From positions 72,376 through 136,375 of the forward strand of contig NZ_KQ949100.1 in assembly GCF_001514305.1 (NCBI RefSeq): DNA of 64,000 bases. The letters run 5' to 3'. The notes below the pieces were generated by a model. The model saw only the letters and a list, made by a program, of their open reading frames with translations. It was not told the origin of the DNA and searched no databases. Position 1 is the stretch's first letter. Each line of letters opens with the position of its first letter. This DNA is from Streptomyces dysideae. GTDB lineage: Bacteria > Actinomycetota > Actinomycetes > Streptomycetales > Streptomycetaceae. The position numbers and the translations under genes were made by a program. Positions 51,961 to 59,938 of this stretch are shown here, in pieces.

Positions 51961-52176
51961 GACGCGAACTCCAGGCGGTGACGGTGCGGAAGGGGACGCT
52001 CAAGGATAACCGTATTTTTCAAGCTCGCCTGTCACACCCACACGCGGCAAGCACCCCCTACACCAATCCACCCAGGGGTGCGGAGCCGTATCGATGCGCG
52101 GCTCCGCCGCGTAGGCGCGATCAACCCACGACCACCCGCAGCCGCCCGCCAACAGCACACTCACCCCCCGAAGGCG

Positions 52177-52818
52177 CTACGGCTCAAGCAAGCGCGGCGA
52201 CAACGCCCCGCACGGCACCAGATCCACCTCGGCCCCCGCATCCCGCAGATCGGTCAGCACCAGCTCGTCGTACATCAGCAGCCCGGACTGCTCGGGCCAC
52301 ACCACCGCCCACACCCACAGCCCGAGCGCCTCGCCCGCGAACACGGCACGGTCGTCGGGGGCGTCGGCGACATGCCACAGCGGGGTCGGGCGGCCGGCGG
52401 CGAGGACCTTGGCCTGGGGCGGTTTCTCGACGTTCAGGTACGGCCCGGGGTCCGGGCCGTCGATGCCCGCGTACCGCGCGCCGAGGCCCACGCCGAGTTC
52501 CTCGGCGACCAGGATCAGCTCGCCCATGCCGCCGAGCGGGCCCGGCCCGGAACAGGCCACGGCCGTGGCGCGGCCGCCGCTGCGGTCGTCGCCCGCGGAG
52601 GCCACGCCCGTGAACAGCCAGCCGACCGGCAGCGGCCACGGCATCCACACCGGTACCCGGGTGCGGTGCACGACCACGCTGAGGGCCTCGACGCTGGGCG
52701 GGATCACGGGCTGCACCGGATGCACGGTGCCGTGCACATCACACTGCCACGAATCGGCGAAGAGTCCGGGAGCCCTGACCCGGCCACCACACTTCGGGCA
52801 ACTGGGTTCGCCCCTCAT
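52177..52818 (-). CDS. DUF6758 family protein with N-terminal zinc ribbon
   Basis: A 213-residue protein. It opens MRGEPSCPKCGGRVRAPG, and a later WQCDVHG gives a CxxC plus C and H set fit for a zinc ribbon. The middle is Trp/Pro-rich (VPVWMPWPLPVGWLFTGVA) and the end is LLMYDELVLTDLRDAGAEVD. This is the streptomycete DUF6758 pattern; no function is known and no catalytic motif was seen. It is the last minus-strand gene before a 260-base region of unusual composition. Confidence 0.82.
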   Translation of the reverse strand: MRGEPSCPKCGGRVRAPGLFADSWQCDVHGTVHPVQPVIPPSVEALSVVVHRTRVPVWMPWPLPVGWLFTGVASAGDDRSGGRATAVACSGPGPLGGMGELILVAEELGVGLGARYAGIDGPDPGPYLNVEKPPQAKVLAAGRPTPLWHVADAPDDRAVFAGEALGLWVWAVVWPEQSGLLMYDELVLTDLRDAGAEVDLVPCGALSPRLLEP

Positions 52819-53079
52819 AGGGCCCCACGGTCCTACCCCTGCTCCTCCACGTCAAGGACGATCACCCGTCCGGACGGAACAGGTTCACCAGAGGAAACCA
52901 AGTGCGCCTTTCATTAATTAGCGGAGCTAACTTACTGCATGCATATGCCAACCACCTGCGGCCCGCTCTGGGCTCGCTGCTCGGGGACGCCGGAGGAACT
53001 CAAGACTCGGCACGCGACCGAGGACAGCGTCACCGTGTTCGCCAACTGACCGTTTCCAGCCACCGGTTGGTGAGGTTGC
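52819..53079. other. Non-coding or uncertain region with an AT-rich patch and a possible 36-aa ORF
   Basis: The patch 52912-52950 is far richer in A and T than its surroundings. An ATG at 52939 opens 36 codons (MHMPTTCGPLWARCSGTPEE, ending SVTVFAN) with a distant GGAG. A longer frame from GTG 52902 would use two TTA codons, rare in Streptomyces and bldA-dependent. Neither product is recognised and neither has a good ribosome site. I see no promoter or terminator that would settle it. Confidence 0.3.
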
Positions 53080-53664
53080 TCACTCCAGCGGGACGGACTT
53101 GCGGGCGGGATCCCGGAGGTCCGTCCCGCTCGTCAGCCAGCGCTCCTGGAGTGCCTGGGCGCCGTGCACGCGCTTCCAGGCGGCCTCGTTCGCGGTCATG
53201 GGGAGCAGGGGCAGGAACCGTACGGGGTCGAGAGGCTCGTCCAGTTCCAGATCCTCGATCAGGCCGCCCGGCTCGGCGACCAGCACCGAGGTGAACGGGG
53301 CCCCGGGCCACAGGGGTTCGCCTACGTCGAGGGAGGCGCCGGGGGCCACGATCACGCCCTCCACCTGCGGGGATGCGGCCAGAACGGCCAGCGGGCGCAG
53401 CACCTTGCCGGTGTCGGCGAGGCCGGCGCGCACGGAGAGGACCAGCTCGGCGCGGGGGCCCTTGACCGGGTCGGCGAGCGCCGCGGCGGGGTCGCTCATG
53501 GGCTGCGCGGACATGCCGAGCGTGGCGTAGCGGACGATGTCGTCCTCATGGAAGCGGAGCACCTCGACGCGGTCCGTACCGAGGAAGGTGACCGCCGCGC
53601 GCGCGTCCGGTTCGCCCAGCGCGGAACGCAACCGGGCCTCGACCAGAGGAAGAACATCAGCCAT
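53080..53664 (-). CDS. Suppressor of fused (SUFU) domain protein
   Basis: A 194-residue protein starting MADVLPLVEARLRSALG. It matches the bacterial SUFU domain: RVEVLRFHEDDIVRYATLG, ELVLSVRAG, and VIVAPGASLDVGEPLWPGAPFTSVLV in the middle, ending FLPLLPMTANEAAWKRVHGA, a strongly conserved block. Bacterial SUFU proteins are found in immunity and polymorphic toxin loci, but also as stand-alone core proteins, as here. No toxin gene is near it. It is divergent from the CorA leader. Function unknown. Confidence 0.9.
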   Translation of the reverse strand: MADVLPLVEARLRSALGEPDARAAVTFLGTDRVEVLRFHEDDIVRYATLGMSAQPMSDPAAALADPVKGPRAELVLSVRAGLADTGKVLRPLAVLAASPQVEGVIVAPGASLDVGEPLWPGAPFTSVLVAEPGGLIEDLELDEPLDPVRFLPLLPMTANEAAWKRVHGAQALQERWLTSGTDLRDPARKSVPLE

Positions 53665-53761
53665 GTCGCGAGCATAGAACTCGTCAGTACCGGGCAAAGC
53701 AGCGCCTTGACACTTCGGTCGGCTGATACTCTTGCCCGGCGGTTCGGGGCAGCACGCAGAA

Positions 53762-53842
53762 GCGTCGCGATCGAGTCCCGACGCCGTGAAACTCCCCTAC
53801 GGGGGATGGACCGTCCCTCACGAGGGACCGGCTGGAGGAGGT
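53762..53842 (+). promoter_or_regulatory. Structured leader RNA upstream of corA
   Basis: Three consecutive hairpins: GCGTCG/CGACGC (53762-53784), TCCCC/GGGGA (53793-53806) and GTCCCTC/GAGGGAC (53813-53828), then a strong GGAGGAGGT (53834-53842) for the 15-codon leader ORF. I checked against the M-box pattern and found no GTGAGGCTCC core, so it is not a recognised magnesium riboswitch. It may be a new regulatory leader. Confidence 0.55.
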
Positions 53843-53851
53843 GGGGCTGTC

Positions 53852-53899
53852 ATGGATCGAAGTCGACCGTGCAGTACCACTCGCTCTTCCGGCCTCTGA
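53852..53899 (+). CDS. 15-codon leader ORF upstream of corA
   Basis: ATG 53852 lies 9 bases after GGAGGAGGT, one of the best ribosome sites in the window. The peptide is MDRSRPCSTTRSSGL, then TGA. Its stop is 253 bases before the corA ATG, and the intervening DNA is unusually AT-rich and pyrimidine-rich. Salmonella corA and mgtA have small leader ORFs that couple translation to termination; a similar logic is possible. There is no sequence relation to those peptides. Confidence 0.55.
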   Translation: MDRSRPCSTTRSSGL

Positions 53900-54152
53900 T
53901 GTAGCTGTTCTGACTCTGGCTGACTGCTGCCTTTCACGCTCACGTCTTTACACGGAAGAGCACTTCGTTTCGTTTTGCCTGATCTGTCTGATCTGAATCA
54001 GTAGCTGTATCAGCAGCGAAGCTCGCCACCGCGACGGTGCGGTGCTCCCCGCTTTGTGGACGTGCCAAACATCCGCAGTCAGGACGTCCTCATTCCGGGT
54101 AGTTCCACCCGTCGTACGCGGCCATTCGTTGCCCGTCGCGAAGGAGCCTGCC

Positions 54153-55280
54153 ATGTCGATGATTCGTGACCTGCGCGCCGCGGTCCGCCCGTCCCGCCCC
54201 TCGCTGCGCAAGGGGCTGCGCATGGACACCGGCGCCTACGACACGACACGCGACCCCGGTACGCCGTCCGCCGTCGTCGACTGCGCCATCTACCGCGACG
54301 GCGCCCGGGTCCGCACGGACCAGTCGCTGAGCCCGCACGAGGCGATGCGCCAGGTGCGGCGCGACGGAGGGTTCGTGTGGATCGGGCTGCATGAGCCGAC
54401 CGGGGCCGAATTCTCTGGTATCGCAAGCGAGTTCGGGCTGCACCCGCTGGCCGTGGAGGACGCGGTGCAGGCCCACCAGCGGCCCAAGCTCGAGCGCTAC
54501 GACGACTCCCTGTTCACCGTCTTCAAGACCATCCACTACGTCGAGCACGACGAACTCACCCCCAACAGCGAGGTAGTTGAGACCGGCGAGGTCATGTGCT
54601 TCACCGGCCGGGACTTCTTCATCACCGTCCGGCACGGCGGGCAGGGCTCGCTGCGGGCGCTGCGGCACCGGCTGCAGGACGACCCCGAGCTGCTCGCCAA
54701 GGGCCCCTCGGCCGTGCTGCACGCGATCGCCGACCACGTCGTCGACGGGTACATCGCGGTCGCCGACGCGGTGCAGGACGACATCGACGAGGTGGAGACG
54801 GAGGTCTTCTCGCCGGGCCGCAAGGGGGCGCCGCGCGGCACGGACGCGGGGCGGATCTACCAACTCAAGCGCGAGGTACTGGAGTTCAAGCGCGCGGTGT
54901 CGCCGCTGCTGCGTCCCATGCAGCTGCTGAGCGAGCGGCCGATGCGGCTGATCGACCCGGACATCCAGAAGTACTTCCGGGACGTCGCCGACCACCTGGC
55001 CCGCGTCCAGGAGCAGGTCATCGGCTTCGACGAGCTCCTCAACTCGATCCTGCAGGCCAACCTCGCGCAGGCGTCCGTCGCGCAGAACGAGGACATGCGG
55101 AAGATCACCTCGTGGGCCGCGATCATCGCCGTGCCGACGATGGTGTGTGGTGTGTACGGCATGAACTTCGACTACATGCCGGAGACGCACTGGAAGTACG
55201 GCTACCCGGTGATCATGGTCATCACGGGCGCGATCTGTCTGGGCATCCACCGTACGCTGAAGCGCAACGGCTGGCTGTGA
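54153..55280 (+). CDS. corA: Magnesium/cobalt transport protein CorA
   Basis: A 375-residue protein from ATG 54153, with AAGGAG 6 bases upstream. A large cytoplasmic alpha-beta domain is followed by two C-terminal membrane helices; the signature YGMNFDYMPE (GMN motif plus loop) lies between them near residue 335, and the protein ends in a basic tail KRNGWL. CorA is the main constitutive pentameric magnesium channel of bacteria. A long leader (about 300 bases) with three hairpins and a leader ORF precedes it. A second magnesium-type gene pair (56803-58684) lies 1.5 kb downstream, in the same direction. Confidence 0.95.
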   Translation: MSMIRDLRAAVRPSRPSLRKGLRMDTGAYDTTRDPGTPSAVVDCAIYRDGARVRTDQSLSPHEAMRQVRRDGGFVWIGLHEPTGAEFSGIASEFGLHPLAVEDAVQAHQRPKLERYDDSLFTVFKTIHYVEHDELTPNSEVVETGEVMCFTGRDFFITVRHGGQGSLRALRHRLQDDPELLAKGPSAVLHAIADHVVDGYIAVADAVQDDIDEVETEVFSPGRKGAPRGTDAGRIYQLKREVLEFKRAVSPLLRPMQLLSERPMRLIDPDIQKYFRDVADHLARVQEQVIGFDELLNSILQANLAQASVAQNEDMRKITSWAAIIAVPTMVCGVYGMNFDYMPETHWKYGYPVIMVITGAICLGIHRTLKRNGWL

Positions 55281-55304
55281 GTACGCCTGGATAGGCTGGG
55301 CGTC

Positions 55305-55817
55305 ATGACAAGTGAGCTGCTCGACCAGGCCCTCGTCGAGGAGGCCACGAAGAAGTCCGGCCTCATCTGGGTCCAGGGTCCCGGTGTCCCGGCCCGGGCG
55401 CTGTGGCACGCGTGGCACGAGGGTGCGGCGTGTGTCGTCGGCGACGGTCCCGGCGAGCAGCCGCTGCCGGGGCTGGCCGACGGGGCCACGGCCGAGGTGA
55501 CGGTCCGCAGCAAGGACAAGGGCGGCCGGCTGGTCTCCTGGACGGCGAAGGTCGTGGAGCTGGCCCCGGAGACCGAGGCGTGGGACGCGACGGTCGCCGA
55601 GCTCAAGGGCAAGCGGCTGAACGCCCCCGACGGCGAGCGGATGACAGGACGGTGGGCCCGGGAGTGCCGGGTGCTCCGCCTGGAGCCGACAGGGGCCATG
55701 GCGTCGCTGCCTGCCGGGAGTCTGGCCGAGGCGCCGCTGCCGTCGTCGGCGACCACACGGCAGCCGATTCCCGCGGGGCTGCCGCGGCTGCTGATGAAGA
55801 GGCGTAAGCGGAAGTAG
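55305..55817 (+). CDS. Hypothetical 170-aa protein downstream of corA, possible flavin-reductase-like fold
   Basis: A 170-residue cytoplasmic protein starting MTSELLDQALVEEATKKSG. Strands such as GLIWVQGPGVPARALWHAWHEGAACVV and GATAEVTVRSKDKGGRLVSWTAKVVELAPE recall pyridoxamine-phosphate-oxidase-like split-barrel proteins, but without a clear flavin-binding motif. The end is basic (LMKRRKRK). It lies 24 bases after corA on the same strand, so co-transcription is likely. I can assign no function. Confidence 0.75.
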   Translation: MTSELLDQALVEEATKKSGLIWVQGPGVPARALWHAWHEGAACVVGDGPGEQPLPGLADGATAEVTVRSKDKGGRLVSWTAKVVELAPETEAWDATVAELKGKRLNAPDGERMTGRWARECRVLRLEPTGAMASLPAGSLAEAPLPSSATTRQPIPAGLPRLLMKRRKRK

Positions 55818-55823
55818 CGACCG

Positions 55824-56582
55824 CTACGACGTCGGCAGCTGCTTGCCGTAGTCCACCGTGTCGCCCTTGCCCGGCTCCGTCAGGGCGAAGTCCTTCCCCC
55901 AGGCCGAGAAGGTCAGGGTGCCCGCGTCGCCGGCGCGGGTCAGGCGCAGGGGGTACGGCTTGCCCTCCAGGGAGACGTCCAGGGTGCCGCCGTCGCCCGA
56001 GTCGCCGGTGATGCGGATCGTGCGGATGCCCGCCTGCTCATGGTGGCCGTCCGTCGCCAGCTTGCCGTGCAGCGTGAGCAGACCGTCGAGGAGGACGTCC
56101 TTGTCCGTGAAGCCGCTGAACTTCTTGTACTGGGGGTCGCCCTGCGGCACCTTCACGTACTTGCCGTCGAGCTTGCCGGCCGCCGCCGCGTCGGAACGGG
56201 CGTCGTCGCCCTCGCCGTCCGCGTGGGTCCAGAAGCCCGCGTCGGCCTTCAGATACAGATCGTCGTCGATGCGCAGCAACCCGAACGTCGTCCCCTGCGA
56301 GGTGACCGAGCCGGTGCCGCCGTCGGCCTTCAGACGCATGTCGAGTTTGTAGGTGCGCCCACTGGTCACCACGGTCCCCGCGAGGCGTACCGCCGTGGCG
56401 GCGTCGGCGGCCGTACGCGTCCTGCGCTGGATCTCGTCGGCCGCCAGCTTGCCGACCCCGTTGGTTCCCGCGTCGGGGTCCTCGCTGCACCCCGTCATCG
56501 CCGCTCCCGTCACGACCAGCGCGCACATCGCGCTCACCAGCGCGGCCCGACGGCGGGTACGGCCCTGGGGAATCGCAGTCAC
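55824..56582 (-). CDS. Secreted lipoprotein, LppX/LprAFG-like
   Basis: A 252-residue protein from GTG 56582. The signal peptide ends ALVVTGAAMTGCSEDP, with a lipobox cysteine near residue 32. The mature protein is rich in beta strands (YKLDMRLKADGGTGSVTSQG, FGLLRIDDDLYLKADAGFW, TLDVSLEGKPYPLRL), the half-barrel pattern of the LppX/LprA/F/G lipoproteins that carry acyl lipids or lipoglycans between membrane and wall. Ligand unknown. It is convergent with the preceding gene and divergent from the MgtE-like gene. Confidence 0.83.
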   Translation of the reverse strand: MTAIPQGRTRRRAALVSAMCALVVTGAAMTGCSEDPDAGTNGVGKLAADEIQRRTRTAADAATAVRLAGTVVTSGRTYKLDMRLKADGGTGSVTSQGTTFGLLRIDDDLYLKADAGFWTHADGEGDDARSDAAAAGKLDGKYVKVPQGDPQYKKFSGFTDKDVLLDGLLTLHGKLATDGHHEQAGIRTIRITGDSGDGGTLDVSLEGKPYPLRLTRAGDAGTLTFSAWGKDFALTEPGKGDTVDYGKQLPTS

Positions 56583-56802
56583 AGGTGAGGCTGCCTTTCT
56601 GACGGGGTCCTGATCGGCGTACCGCAGAGTACCCGTGCCGCACCCGCCCGGCGGAGCCAGTCCGTCCGGACCGCCCACCAGGGCGGATCCGATCGGGACG
56701 GGCTAGCCTGAAGCGCACTGAGCGGGCAATTCGGATAAGCGGCACACCAGTAGCCGCACGAACGATCTGCATGAACGGTCTGTACGCAAAGGAGGCGCAG
56801 CC

Positions 56803-58101
56803 ATGCCAGCCGGCGCCCCCCGGATCTTCGTCTCCCACCTCTCCGGCGTCGCCGCCTTCGATCCGAACGGCGACCAGGTGGGGCGCGTCCGCGATCTGGT
56901 CGTCATGCTGCGCGTCGGGAGAAAACCTCCCCGGCTGCTCGGCCTGGTCGTCGAACTGGCCACCCGGCGCCGTATGTTCCTGCCCATGACCCGCGTGACC
57001 AGCATCGAGTCCGGTCAGGTCATCACCACCGGCGTGCTCAACGTCCGCCGTTTCGAGCAGCGGCCCACCGAGCGGCTGGTCTTCGGCGAGCTGCTGGACC
57101 GGCGGGTCACACTCGTCGAGACCGGCGAGGAAGTGACCGTACTCGACCTGTCGGTGCGGCAGTTGCCGGCCCGCCGGGACTGGGAGATCGACCGGGTGTT
57201 CGTCCGGAAGGGCAAGAAGGGCGGCGCCTTCCGGCGCAGCAAGGGCGAGTCGCTGACCGTCGAGTGGTCCGGCGTCACCGGCTTCTCCCTGGAGGAGCAG
57301 GGGCAGGGCGCCGAGAGCCTGCTGGCCACCTTCGAGCAACTGCGCCCGGCCGACCTGGCGAACGTCCTGCACCACCTCTCCCCCAAGCGGCGCGCCGAGG
57401 TCGCCGCCGCCCTCGACGACGACCGCCTGGCCGACGTACTGGAAGAGCTCCCGGAGGACGACCAGATCGAGATCCTCGGCAAGCTGAAGGAGGAGCGGGC
57501 CGCCGACGTCCTGGAGGCCATGGACCCGGACGACGCGGCCGACCTGCTCGCCGAGCTGCCCGAGGAGGACAAGGAACGGCTGCTGAGCCTGATGGAGCCC
57601 GCCGACGCGGCCGACATGCGGCGCCTGATGTCGTACGAGGAGCACACGGCGGGCGGTCTGATGACGACGGAGCCGATCGTCCTGCGCCCCGACGCCACGG
57701 TCGCCGACGCCCTCGCCCGCGTCCGCAACGCCGACCTCTCCCCCGCCCTGGCAGCCCAGGTCTACGTCTGCCGCCCGCCGGACGAGACCCCGACCGGCAA
57801 GTACCTCGGCACGGTCCACTTCCAGCGGTTGCTGCGCGACCCGCCGTACACCCTGGTCAGCTCGCTCGTCGACGACGACCTGCAGGCCCTGGCGCCGGAC
57901 GCTGCGCTGCCCGTCGTCGCCGGGTTCTTCGCGGCGTACGACATGGTCGCGGCGCCCGTCGTCGACGAGTCGGGGTCGCTGCTGGGCGCGGTGACCGTGG
58001 ACGACGTCCTCGACCACATGCTGCCCGAGGACTGGCGGGAGACGGAGTTCCACCTGGACGAGGAGGAAGGGGCCCAGGGGGTGACCGCCCATGGCACCTG
58101 A
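56803..58101 (+). CDS. Soluble MgtE_N-CBS protein with an N-terminal PRC-barrel-like region
   Basis: A 432-residue protein, ATG after AAAGGAGG at 7 bases. Residues 1-165 resemble two PRC-barrel domains (FVSHLSGVAAFDPNGDQVGRVRDLV; ERLVFGELLDRRVTLVETGEEV). Residues about 170-285 are the MgtE N-terminal helical superhelix (LRPADLANVLHHLSPKRRAEV, LPEDDQIEILGKLKEERAADVLEAMDPDDAADLLAELP), acidic enough to bind Mg2+. Residues 290-415 are a CBS pair (GGLMTTEPIVLRPDATVADAL; AAPVVDESGSLLGAVTVDDVLDHM). The membrane channel domain of MgtE is absent, so it is a sensor-like soluble protein. It overlaps the DUF1003 membrane gene by 11 bases. Confidence 0.9.
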   Translation: MPAGAPRIFVSHLSGVAAFDPNGDQVGRVRDLVVMLRVGRKPPRLLGLVVELATRRRMFLPMTRVTSIESGQVITTGVLNVRRFEQRPTERLVFGELLDRRVTLVETGEEVTVLDLSVRQLPARRDWEIDRVFVRKGKKGGAFRRSKGESLTVEWSGVTGFSLEEQGQGAESLLATFEQLRPADLANVLHHLSPKRRAEVAAALDDDRLADVLEELPEDDQIEILGKLKEERAADVLEAMDPDDAADLLAELPEEDKERLLSLMEPADAADMRRLMSYEEHTAGGLMTTEPIVLRPDATVADALARVRNADLSPALAAQVYVCRPPDETPTGKYLGTVHFQRLLRDPPYTLVSSLVDDDLQALAPDAALPVVAGFFAAYDMVAAPVVDESGSLLGAVTVDDVLDHMLPEDWRETEFHLDEEEGAQGVTAHGT

Positions 58102-58684
58102 GCGCGAGACCACCGGCACCCGCGGGCGCGTGGCGTCCGGCGCCACGGCCGCCACTCGGACCCGCATCCCCCGCCTCGACCAGCCGCGCCCGCCCCGCCG
58201 CAGGATCCTGCCCGAATACGACCCGGAGGCCTTCGGACGGCTGTCGGAGCGGATCGCCCGCTTCATCGGCACCGGGCGGTTCCTCGTCGGGATGACGGTC
58301 GTCATCGTCGTGTGGCTGCTGTGGAACATCTTCGCGCCGCGCGACCTGCGCTTCGACAACTACCCCTTCATCTTCCTGACCCTGATGCTCTCGCTCCAGG
58401 CCTCCTACGCCGCCCCGCTGATCCTCCTCGCACAGAACCGGCAGGACGACCGCGACCGGGTCAACCTCGAACAGGACCGCAAGCAGAACGAGCGGTCGAT
58501 CGCCGACACCGAGTACCTGACCCGCGAGATCGCCGCCCTGCGCATCGGCCTCGGCGAGGTCGCCACCCGGGACTGGATCCGCTCGGAACTGCAGGACGTC
58601 ATGAAGGAACTGGACGAGCACGGCAACGGCCGGGTCGTATTCCCGGCAGAACGGTCGTCGGGGCGTGACGTAGACGACCGGTGA
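58091..58684 (+). CDS. DUF1003 membrane protein
   Basis: A 197-residue protein whose ATG overlaps the end of the MgtE-like gene. Two membrane helices (FLVGMTVVIVVWLLWNIF, then FIFLTLMLSLQASYAAPLILLA) form the DUF1003 core, with RFDNYPFIFL between them. The C-terminal part is helical and charged (RDRVNLEQDRKQNERSIADTEYL). The function is unknown. DUF1003 next to a soluble MgtE_N-CBS protein suggests a split magnesium-responsive membrane complex. Confidence 0.9.
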   Translation: MAPERETTGTRGRVASGATAATRTRIPRLDQPRPPRRRILPEYDPEAFGRLSERIARFIGTGRFLVGMTVVIVVWLLWNIFAPRDLRFDNYPFIFLTLMLSLQASYAAPLILLAQNRQDDRDRVNLEQDRKQNERSIADTEYLTREIAALRIGLGEVATRDWIRSELQDVMKELDEHGNGRVVFPAERSSGRDVDDR

Positions 58685-58703
58685 CGGGCTTTCCAGGGGC
58701 ACC

Positions 58704-58717
58704 GTACGGCGCCGTAC
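58704..58717 (+). promoter_or_regulatory. 14-bp perfect palindrome before mrp
   Basis: GTACGGCGCCGTAC, centred 17 bases before the mrp start codon. It may be an operator or part of a short leader structure; GTACGGC-type words are common in this genome, so chance is possible. Confidence 0.35.
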
Positions 58718-58727
58718 CATCGTCCTT

Positions 58728-59861
58728 ATGGCTACGGAAGACGCGGTGCGCGAAGCACTGGCGACGGTGAACGACCCCGAGATCAACCGCCCCATCACCG
58801 AACTGGGGATGGTCAAGTCGGTGGAGATCGGTGCGGACGGAGCGGTCGCGGTCACCGTGTACCTGACGGTCTCCGGCTGCCCCATGCGCGAGACGATCAC
58901 GCAGCGTGTGACGGAGGCGGTCTCCCGGGTCGACGGCGTGACCGGCGTCGACGTCACGCTCGACGTGATGAGCGACGAGCAGCGCAAGGAGCTGGCGAAC
59001 GCCCTGCGCGGCGGCACCGCCGAGCGCGAGGTCCCGTTCGCGAAACCGGGCTCGCTCACCCGCGTGTACGCGGTGGCGTCCGGCAAGGGCGGCGTCGGCA
59101 AGTCGTCGGTGACGGTGAACCTGGCGGCGGCGATGGCGGCGGACGGCCTGAAGGTCGGTGTCGTGGACGCCGACATCTACGGCCACAGCGTGCCGCGCAT
59201 GCTGGGCGCCGACGGGCGTCCCACCCAGGTCGAGAACATGATCATGCCGCCGTCGGCGAACGGCGTGAAGGTCATCTCCATCGGCATGTTCACGCCCGGC
59301 AACGCCCCGGTCGTCTGGCGCGGCCCGATGCTCCACCGCGCGCTCCAGCAGTTCCTGGCGGACGTGTACTGGGGCGATCTGGACGTCCTGCTCCTGGACC
59401 TCCCGCCCGGCACGGGCGACATCGCCATCTCGGTCGCCCAGCTGGTTCCGAACGCCGAGATCCTGGTCGTGACGACGCCTCAGCAGGCGGCCGCCGAGGT
59501 GGCCGAGCGGGCGGGCTCCATCGCGGTCCAGACGCACCAGAAGATCGTCGGCGTGGTGGAGAACATGTCCGGCCTCCCGTGCCCGCACTGCGGCGAGATG
59601 GTCGACGTCTTCGGCACGGGCGGCGGCCAGTCGGTCGCCGACGGCCTCACCCGCACGACCGGCGCCAACGTCCCGGTCCTCGGCAACATCCCCATCGACG
59701 TCCGCCTCCGCGAGGGCGGCGACGAGGGCAAGCCGGTGGTCCTGACCGACCCGGACTCACCGGCGGGGTCGGCGCTGCGGGCCATCGCGGGCAAGCTGGG
59801 CGGACGCCAGCGGGGCCTGTCGGGCATGTCGCTGGGGATCACGCCGCGCAACAAGTTCTGA
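58728..59861 (+). CDS. mrp: Mrp/NBP35-type iron-sulfur carrier ATPase
   Basis: A 377-residue protein. An N-terminal MIP18/DUF59 domain (ALATVNDPEINRPITELGMV, GCPMRETI) is fused to a ParA-like P-loop ATPase: VASGKGGVGKSSVTVNLA (deviant Walker A), VGVVDADIYGHSVPRMLG, LLLDLPPGTGD. MSGLPCPHCGEMV holds the CPxC pair used to bridge a 4Fe-4S cluster between two subunits. Mrp/ApbC assembles and delivers iron-sulfur clusters in the cytoplasm. WhiB7 and the AdnA-like nuclease in this window are possible clients. A terminator follows 15 bases after the stop. Confidence 0.95.
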   Translation: MATEDAVREALATVNDPEINRPITELGMVKSVEIGADGAVAVTVYLTVSGCPMRETITQRVTEAVSRVDGVTGVDVTLDVMSDEQRKELANALRGGTAEREVPFAKPGSLTRVYAVASGKGGVGKSSVTVNLAAAMAADGLKVGVVDADIYGHSVPRMLGADGRPTQVENMIMPPSANGVKVISIGMFTPGNAPVVWRGPMLHRALQQFLADVYWGDLDVLLLDLPPGTGDIAISVAQLVPNAEILVVTTPQQAAAEVAERAGSIAVQTHQKIVGVVENMSGLPCPHCGEMVDVFGTGGGQSVADGLTRTTGANVPVLGNIPIDVRLREGGDEGKPVVLTDPDSPAGSALRAIAGKLGGRQRGLSGMSLGITPRNKF

Positions 59862-59875
59862 GTCCCGTACGAGGA

Positions 59876-59905
59876 GGGGGCGCCGTCTGATCCGACGGCG
59901 CCCCC
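59876..59905. terminator. Terminator after mrp
   Basis: 12-bp perfect arms, 59876-59887 and 59894-59905 (GGGGGCGCCGTC and partner), 6-base loop, followed by TTCTCGTCC. Serves mrp and the convergent gene at 59939. Confidence 0.85.
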
Positions 59906-59938
59906 TTCTCGTCCTCTCCCGTACTGTCGTACGACCGC

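Noticed and set aside
53700..53760. TTGACA at 53707 as the corA -35 box
   Set aside because: No acceptable -10 lies 16-19 bases downstream (TCTTGC or CTTGCC); GATACT is only about 12 bases away. The hexamer alone is not enough.
53762..53900. M-box (ykoK) magnesium riboswitch before corA
   Set aside because: The conserved GTGAGGCTCC core and the matching downstream elements are absent; the three hairpins do not follow the M-box layout.
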